Assembly (NCBI GenBank): GCA_947000775.1
Contig: CAMQGK010000604.1
Span: forward strand, 6,006,501 to 6,070,500
Length of the DNA stretch: 64,000 nucleotides
Source of the DNA: Pterois miles
Lineage: Eukaryota; Chordata; Actinopteri; Perciformes; Scorpaenidae
Direction: 5' to 3'
A program made the translations under genes and the position numbers. The notes beneath the pieces were generated by a model that was not told where the DNA came from, did not search any database, and saw only the letters and a program-made list of their open reading frames with translations. Shown here one piece after another: positions 49,326 through 64,000 of the stretch (the first letter of the stretch is position 1; each line of letters begins with the position of its first letter).

Positions 49326-49747
49326 ACACCACACCACACCACAACACACACACACATACATACTCACACAGAGTAATGTCATAGTTGTACAAATCTTTAA
49401 TTAACAAATACGCAAAGGCTGACTTTAACTTTCTCTTGCCATGCAGAGTGAACCTGAGGAGATGCCCCCAGAAGCAAAGATGAGGATGAAGAACATTGGC
49501 AGGTATATACACCCATAACAGGATGTACTTCATAATTGTTACCTCAGCTTCTGTTCAGCTTTTTTTTAAATTTAAATGAAATGCTGCACTTCATATTTCG
49601 TTATTTGTTAAGTGACTTATCTGTTATCTTTTCAGAGAGACACCAACATCTGCGGGACCCAATTCCTTCAACAAGGGCAAGCAGGGCTTCTCCGATCATC
49701 AAAAACTTTGGGAGAGGAAGATGAAGGCCCAAGCAGACAAATTATAA
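48044..49747 (+). CDS. pcnp: PEST proteolytic signal-containing nuclear protein (5 exons)
   Basis: Small, probably disordered nuclear protein whose vertebrate homologue is ubiquitinated by UHRF2 (NIRF). Exons: 48044-48089, 48756-48982, 49197-49274, 49447-49502 and 49636-49747, all GT-AG with matching phases, giving 172 aa (human 178). The conserved C-terminal half is clear: PEEMPPEAKMRMKNIGR, TPTSAGPNSFNKGK, then GFSDHQKLWERKMK. The middle block KVSKIGFSMSSQ and PISIKLG also match the family. The first 40 residues are poorly conserved, so exon 1 rests on the ATG, the Kozak-like context and phase rather than on homology. Acidic Pro/Ser/Thr-rich stretches (EDEDESSADPP) are the PEST-type segments. 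An out-of-frame ATG lies 29 nt upstream of the chosen start. Confidence 0.95.
49279..49324 (+). repeat. (AC)n microsatellite in pcnp intron 3
   Basis: About 22 AC units beginning five bases after the donor at 49275, followed by CACCACACCACACC variants. The intron is only 172 nt. Confidence 0.95.
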
Positions 49748-50780
49748 ATGACTGCCACAGTTTAGATGATTGGATGGATGATTTTATATAGTATTAAACC
49801 ATGTCAGAAATATTTATGAAGGCTCAAATGATTCCTCACTGTAGCCTCGGTTTTGTCAACTACTCAGTTTTGTGGACATTCGATGAAGAATACTTTAAGC
49901 CTTCGATACTCAGTGAGTGAATTCACGTTTATGTTTCTAACCACTACCGGCTGATGCTAACTGAGAGGAGCGGTACCAGATTGTCAGCCCTCTGTGATGA
50001 GAGGTTCACATTGGGGTGACAGCGATATGGGACAAACAGATTAGCCAGAATATTGTTTAAAGTGTGTGATATTAGCTCTGGTTGCTTTCTGCTGGTTAAA
50101 GAGAAAATCTAGCATCTTAGAGCCTTCATGCCCCTTTTGTGACATGCTTGTTCCTATCTGAAGCTGGTTGGGTTTGGCCCCAAGCAAGTGTCGCTTGTCA
50201 AATATTTGTGTAAAAACGTACATAGAAGTGGGATAATGTTTTATTTTTAAATCCACAAATGGGAGTGTGTGTTTGAGTGTTATGGTATTGTGCATGTGTG
50301 TGTGCGGCATAGACTAGTTTTGCAATATGTACCACCCTTTGTTTTCACCAGCTATGCCACCTCATAGGCAGTTTGTTTTGTTTTATATTAGTTCGACATT
50401 TGTGTCAGTATTTCTGGTTTAGCTTACTCAATACTGTATTTCTGTCTGCTTCACTGAATCAGAAAATGTGTCTGATTTTTTTATGTTTACAGTGAAAGGA
50501 CTGCTAATGTGTTTTTAGTTGACAACTGTATGAAGACAGCAGTCACATCAATACCAGGGTGCTGGTAACAGTCATAAGGGACTGGTCCCCCCCAAATAAA
50601 AAAATACATATTTGTCCTCTTTCCTGCAGGACTATAAATCAGTCTAGATTGTTTTGATGTGAGCTGCTGATTGTTGGGTATAAGGACCATAAAGATGTCT
50701 GCCTTCTTTCGAATATAATGAAACTCAATGGCACTTGTCTTGAGGTGCTCAAAGCACCAAAAAATAAATACATTTTCAAA
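49748..50780 (+). other. pcnp: pcnp 3' UTR and downstream DNA
   Basis: No further coding sequence. AATAAA-type signals lie at about 50596 and 50762 (CAAAAAATAAATAC), either of which could end the pcnp transcript. The exact 3' end is not determinable. Confidence 0.5.
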
Positions 50781-52173
50781 ACTCAGCAGTGTCTCTTTAC
50801 AGAAATCATGATCCCGGTTACTCGAGATAATCTACAGACCTTATTGTGAGCAGTTTCATGAAGGAACTATTTTCTCTACTGAAATACACACACTAACTGT
50901 AGCATCGCGCAGAAGGAAGCATGCATACTCGGACGGGTGTATTTCATGTTGTACATTGTCCTGCTTATTACACAGCTGCTTACTCAAGAAATAAATAATT
51001 TGACACAAAAAGGGTCTTTAAGAGTTCAGAACTGCATCCAAAGCAACAGACTACAGAATGCTGATTGACCAATCAGAATTGAGTATTACACAAAGCAGTG
51101 CAATAAGTAAGCATAAATGGCGTCCTCTTTGGCTGAGCTGTAATGTTAGCTAGCTCAGTGGTGCTAAGTGAGCTAGCAGTACAGTGTATAGATGCACGCT
51201 TGCACAAACCAAGTGCCATCAAGCTCCATTATATTCAAGAGAAGGCAGACATCTCTACAGCCGATATCTCCAACACTGCAACTCACACCAAAACCATCTA
51301 GATTGAAAAATAACACTGTAGGTAAGAGTTAAAATGGTTGATTTTTGGGTGAACTGTCCCTTTAAAATGATTCCCAGGGGATAAGATTCACATTCGCAAA
51401 GATTAGGCACTTGGACAAATGCTTTTCATTGCCACTTTCTCATCAGAAATATTCAGAAATATTAGCTCAATCCCTTTAGTTCAGGTAAATGTGGTGACTT
51501 CTCCTGTGCCTGACACTGTCATGAAAATCTAAAATATAAACTCTGAATTCCCCTGTGGGTTACCTGACTGTTGTAATTTTCCCAGGTGAATCACATTATT
51601 ATCCACTGCTACGACCTGTTTCATCAAACAACGCTCTTGAGTACATATTTAAAAGTAAGTCAAATAAAAATTTTGGATGATCAGCATTGTGTCAAATGTT
51701 TATTGCTGACATGTCTGCTGTGGCAAAACATGAACAACACCTCACAGTATAACTTTTCTCAATTATATACAAACAGCCATATAAAAGGTAATCGATAACA
51801 CCATCCATCTTTTTGGGGGGGATATTTTGTATACCAAGATACTACTAGAAATACTCTGCTTTCAGTGCTTGTAGAGTTGATTGGTAATTGATTATTTTTG
51901 CACAGTTTAACTTAAAGTTCATTTTCCGTACAGATGGAAAGTAAAGGTTAGAGTACACCCCACTATGCAGCGACACAAATGTGTCAAGGTACTTTCCACA
52001 TTGTGGAAAGTACCATGACACCTTCATTCATGTTATCCCAAAAAAGCTGTATTATAAAATAAATATGCAGTGGCCTACAACCAGTTTCATTGCAAGAAAT
52101 ATATAAATAAAAGCGGTACCATAAAATAAATATGTTATAATGTAAAAAAAAAATTCTTTTGGTATCAGTCTAA
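50781..52173. other. Intergenic between pcnp and il18rap
   Basis: Converging 3' ends of pcnp and the minus-strand receptor. The stretch at about 51040-51370 looks like an old interspersed repeat, ending with the common teleost tail GGGTGAACTGTCCCTTTAAA. No gene. Confidence 0.5.
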
Positions 52174-60965
<8,792 letters not shown>

Positions 60966-61381
60966 CCTGTCTCTAAATCTGTAAACACTGCTTGTAGATT
61001 TCCATCGCAATGCTGTCTTTACATCTCAGTACATGTCTAATGTTTTCTCATGTATAACCACACCTGGAGTTCTTGGTATTTTCTCATTGCCATTGTTTTT
61101 TTGCTCGTCATCTCTTTACAGGCAACATGAGGTGCAACATTTTCACAGGACATGTAGATGTAGTGGGTGGTAAAATACAGTTTCCTGTTTGGTTTCATTT
61201 GAACATAATTTCACAAGAAACTGCTCCTATAAGTTAGAAGTCACTTGCTATAGGAAGTACTGAAGAGTTGTTAGATCTTAGTGTTTATGTAATATTTTAC
61301 CATGTTGTGAAAGGAAATAATGACTGCAATATTTTTTCATGATTTTGAGCAAAAAAAAATACGCAACTAGTAGCCTACATC

Positions 61382-61382
<1 letters not shown>

Positions 61383-61431
<49 letters not shown>
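61383..61431 (+). repeat. (GATA)n microsatellite
   Basis: About 12 GATA units upstream of il18rap. The frame over it is an artefact. Confidence 0.97.
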
Positions 61432-62059
61432 AACATGGTGCATATACTCGCTGCTTTACGTGGTTTAGACCCCAATTTTCTGGGGCACACCTGTTCTTTG
61501 ACTGGCCTGGTTTCTCATGCCACCACATTCTGGTCTATATCTCCCCTCCATCATGCCCATCTCCATCTGCTGTCTCCTTTTGCTTTTATTAAGCTTTTCA
61601 AAAACCTATGATTTATTCATTTTCTCTGTTTATCTGTGCCAGTTGCTTTCCCTGTGCAGCTGCCATGAACAAATCCCCCCTGGAAACCAATAAAGATTGA
61701 TCATGTCTTATCTGGAATAGGCAGTTTAGTGGTTATTATCATTAGGCAAAAATTCCATAACATATCAGTATATTGTAATTTAATAGGTACCTGAGGGTAG
61801 GCAGGTTTCTGGAAATACAGCCTCCATCCTGTAGCTCTCCCCTGTATGTCCAGAGCTCCACACGCTTCATACAGTAACCTGCACGAGCAGCCATTCATTT
61901 AACATCATACCGACGTGATTGTGATCCTGATGCCATAATATATCTGGTCTATGAGGGCCTTTAAAACTTTTGAGATGACATAATGTGTTTTTAGGCTCTT
62001 GTGAGCTACAATATCAGCGAAGCATTTCAGAGATGGAGATGGTTAGCAGAAGGCTAGAT

Positions 62060-62400
62060 TTTTAGAGAGAAGTGGATAAAGCGTTGGTGCCAGGTCCCAA
62101 CGTCACTGTGTCTCCATAGACATAAACAGAAGAAGGAAATAACTCTGGATTCAGCTAATTTTACAACTTTTGTTACCTAATAATTCAAATAAGGGCTATA
62201 AGTGTGTTTGTACTGGGGAGTTGGTTTGCCTAAAAAAAATTTATCAGTGTTACAAACGTCTCTTTCTCAATCTACGGCAAAAAGTCTTTTTGGGCCCAGT
62301 GACATCACGCGATGGACACAAAGGTGTAGTATCACCATTTGGTCACTATGAACATTGGGATCGACGACTGGTGCTCTTCCTGGGGGCTTGGCCTTTGATT
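62060..62400 (+). repeat. Copy of the foldback-element family
   Basis: Shares CATAAACAGAAGAAGGAAAT, GGGCCCAGTGACATCACGC and GACTGGTGCTCTTCCTGGGG with the 9.85-10.1 kb and 27.28-27.43 kb copies. Confidence 0.65.
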
Positions 62401-62787
62401 ACGATTAGCTACTGGTTAAACTATTTGCAGCATCTCGGAAATGCTTTGCAGAGAGAAGTCCGTCTTCATTTTTTTTGGGTTTCTTTTCAGGGTAGGCAGT
62501 TGTTGTCAGTGCTGCAACTGTTTTTGCAGGAATTTCTGCCATTGAATCAGGCATTCACCATCTGAAGGGACGTATACACTGTCTGCATGTATGTCTGTAC
62601 ATCCATTCATTTGAACGCGATATCTTCCGAATGCCTGGAGGAAATTTCTTCAAATTTGGCACAAATGTCCACTTGGACTCAAGGATGAACAGATTAGATT
62701 TCGGTGGTCAAAGGTAACTGTGACTTTACAAAACATAGTTTCGGTCATAACTCAATAATCCATATGCTAATAATTTCACACAAATAA

Positions 62788-62850
62788 GATAAGATAAGAT
62801 AAGATATTCCTTTATTGGTCCCACAGTGGGGAAATTCACAAGATGAAAAT
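62788..62850 (-). repeat. Retroposon 3' tail (inverted)
   Basis: (GATAA)n followed by TTCCTTTATTGGTCCCACAG and TGGGGAAATTCACA. This is the reverse of a tail also seen near 43.53, 53.2 and 61.65 kb, and it contributes an insertion-type fragment only. Confidence 0.6.
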
Positions 62851-63363
62851 GTCTAATAGGATCAAATGATGAAGTGCTGACATTTTGGACAAACGTGGAT
62901 ATAAACTGCATTGACTGGTTGGTGGAGTCATACAACCATAGTTGGTAAAAGATTTCAGTTTTATAAAGAGCATCAAATAAGCTATGCATGAGATCTAGTT
63001 ATATTTTTACAAATTGGCATGGGTCGCTTGAATATGACAGTTCATGATATGTCATTAGTAACAGAGCATGTGATCATGTAGCACAGTGATCATGTATAGG
63101 CTAACATTATAACAAGGAGTATTTTTTTTTACATTTTTTTACATTATATTCATAATTACTTAACATATCTTTGTGTCAGCTGTCATACTGAAAAGGAAAC
63201 ACATCAAGAGCAATTCAAGAATGCAGGATGTTACATACAAATATTAAGACACTAAAGTTAAATGTAAAAACAATGATAATAATTATATGTTTATTAAGCC
63301 ACATACTGAAAACAAATAAAACCAATAACCTTAATATAATTTATTTGTCATGATGTTAACATC

Positions 63364-63707
63364 CTAGATTGTCTGAGGTAACAGTCTTGTTTTAGGTGCA
63401 TGCTGCGGGGCAGGTAGGTGATAACGTAGCTGCTTCCAGAAGGAGGAGGAGAGCGGCCTGGAGCTTATGCCCTTCCACGTGACACAGTCTCCAGCCTCAC
63501 TAAGTAGTTGTAAGGCTTCTGGTAATGAACCAGATCTCGACACTTCTGTTGTCTCAGTTTGGATGAAAACCAAGCGAGTCTGCCGCTCCACAAGCGCTGC
63601 ATGGATGGCACTCAGCAGGCCAGATCCTGGACCAGGATCTGGAGAGGTGGGAACCAAAACCACCGTGCGACTCTGCTCTACACAGTCCAGGACTGCCTCC
63701 ACTATAG
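63364..63707 (-). CDS. IL-1 receptor-family protein, last coding exon (TIR C-terminal half)
   Basis: The 3' coding exon of a second IL-1R-type receptor; the rest lies beyond the window. The acceptor GGTTGGTTGCAG ends at 63708 and the exon runs to TAG at 63364-63366, contributing about 114 residues. It covers the second half of a TIR domain: a helix IVEAVLDCVEQSR, strand TVVLVP, helix LLSAIHAALVERQ, strand TRLVFIQTE, then VTWKG and the box-3 motif SFWKQLRYHLP followed by a short basic tail. RYHLP and the tail resemble IL1R1/IL1RL1, while ALVER resembles IL18R1. By position next to il18rap, il18r1 would be expected, but I cannot decide between them, so no symbol is given. Unlike il18rap, no intron separates the last two TIR segments. 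Confidence 0.8.
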
Positions 63708-64000
63708 CTGCAACCAACCAGAGCTCATATTTAACATCACTTCATTAAGATTTTAGGCAGATTCTCTTCAAAGTAGGGATGTCCCGATCCAGTCTCAAAG
63801 ATCAGTATCAGGGCTGATCCAGGCATTTTTAAAAGCGAGATTTGTTAATCCATATATACGGTACTGTATGTATGTAGTATATCGTATGCTAGATTTTAAA
63901 AATTAGCCAACTGAAAAACCGAGCCCAGCGTTACCAATTTTTTCCAATGAAAGTAGCTAGCAGCGCTAGCTCCAAAAGAGTCCCTAAATCTAGTGAGACA
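63708..64000 (-). other. Intron of the second IL-1R-family gene, partial
   Basis: Intronic by inference from the acceptor at 63708. A possible transposon end (GTAGGGATGTCCCGATCC at about 63774), resembling hAT termini elsewhere in the window, enters here and is cut by the window edge. Confidence 0.5.

Larger units (their letters stand above)
60966..63363. other. Intergenic between the two IL-1R-family genes
   Basis: Contains the il18rap promoter and first non-coding bases near 60966-61080, a GATA microsatellite at 61383-61431, a retroposon tail at about 61640-61715 and its inverted relative at about 62788-62850, and a repeat copy at 62060-62400. No additional gene is supportable. Confidence 0.5.

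Overview
The window is vertebrate nuclear DNA, almost certainly from a spiny-rayed teleost (percomorph) fish. The genes are intron-rich with GT-AG splice sites and match fish or tetrapod families. The intergenic and intronic DNA is full of teleost-type repeats: Tc1 and hAT elements, L2-like LINE pieces, short retroelement tails and long CA/TG, TA and GATA microsatellites. Most open frames in the window are chance or repeat-derived. Five genes can be supported, and I rebuilt their exons by matching reading frame and splice phase.

Layout. (1) 2.06-5.67 kb, minus strand: a three-exon motor neuron and pancreas homeobox gene of the MNX/MNR2 type, 330 aa. (2) 5.7-41.4 kb: about 36 kb with no credible gene. 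It holds ancient repeats, a nested transposon stack at 25.4-27.4 kb, two hAT elements at 37.5 and 38.3 kb, and several unique-looking stretches rich in homeodomain-type TAAT sites that could be mnx enhancers. (3) 41.45-47.5 kb, minus strand: stk16, a lipid-anchored Ser/Thr kinase of 305 aa, with seven coding exons and a likely non-coding first exon. (4) 48.04-49.75 kb, plus strand: pcnp, a small PEST-containing nuclear protein of 172 aa, head-to-head with stk16; the start codons are 1 kb apart. (5) 52.17-60.97 kb, minus strand: an IL-1-receptor-family gene best matched to il18rap, with signal peptide, three Ig domains, membrane span and TIR domain in 12 coding exons. (6) 63.36-63.71 kb, minus strand: the last coding exon of a second IL-1R-family receptor whose 5' part lies beyond the window. 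The same-strand order (a receptor just upstream of il18rap) resembles the mammalian IL1R/IL18R cluster.

The four gene neighbourhoods do not form one pathway. mnx is a developmental transcription factor, stk16 and pcnp are broadly expressed housekeeping-type genes, and the two receptors are cytokine-signalling components.

Most notable observations: the il18rap coding exons add up to one base more than a multiple of three, and the extra base maps to an A8 run in the third Ig domain; one il18rap intron of 163 nt is mostly CA repeat; a three-layer nested transposon; a local cluster of copies of one unnamed repeat family; and a homopolymer-riddled patch in a stk16 intron that may be an assembly artefact. 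I found no tRNA, rRNA, CRISPR or viral gene, and no clear evidence of an undescribed molecular system.
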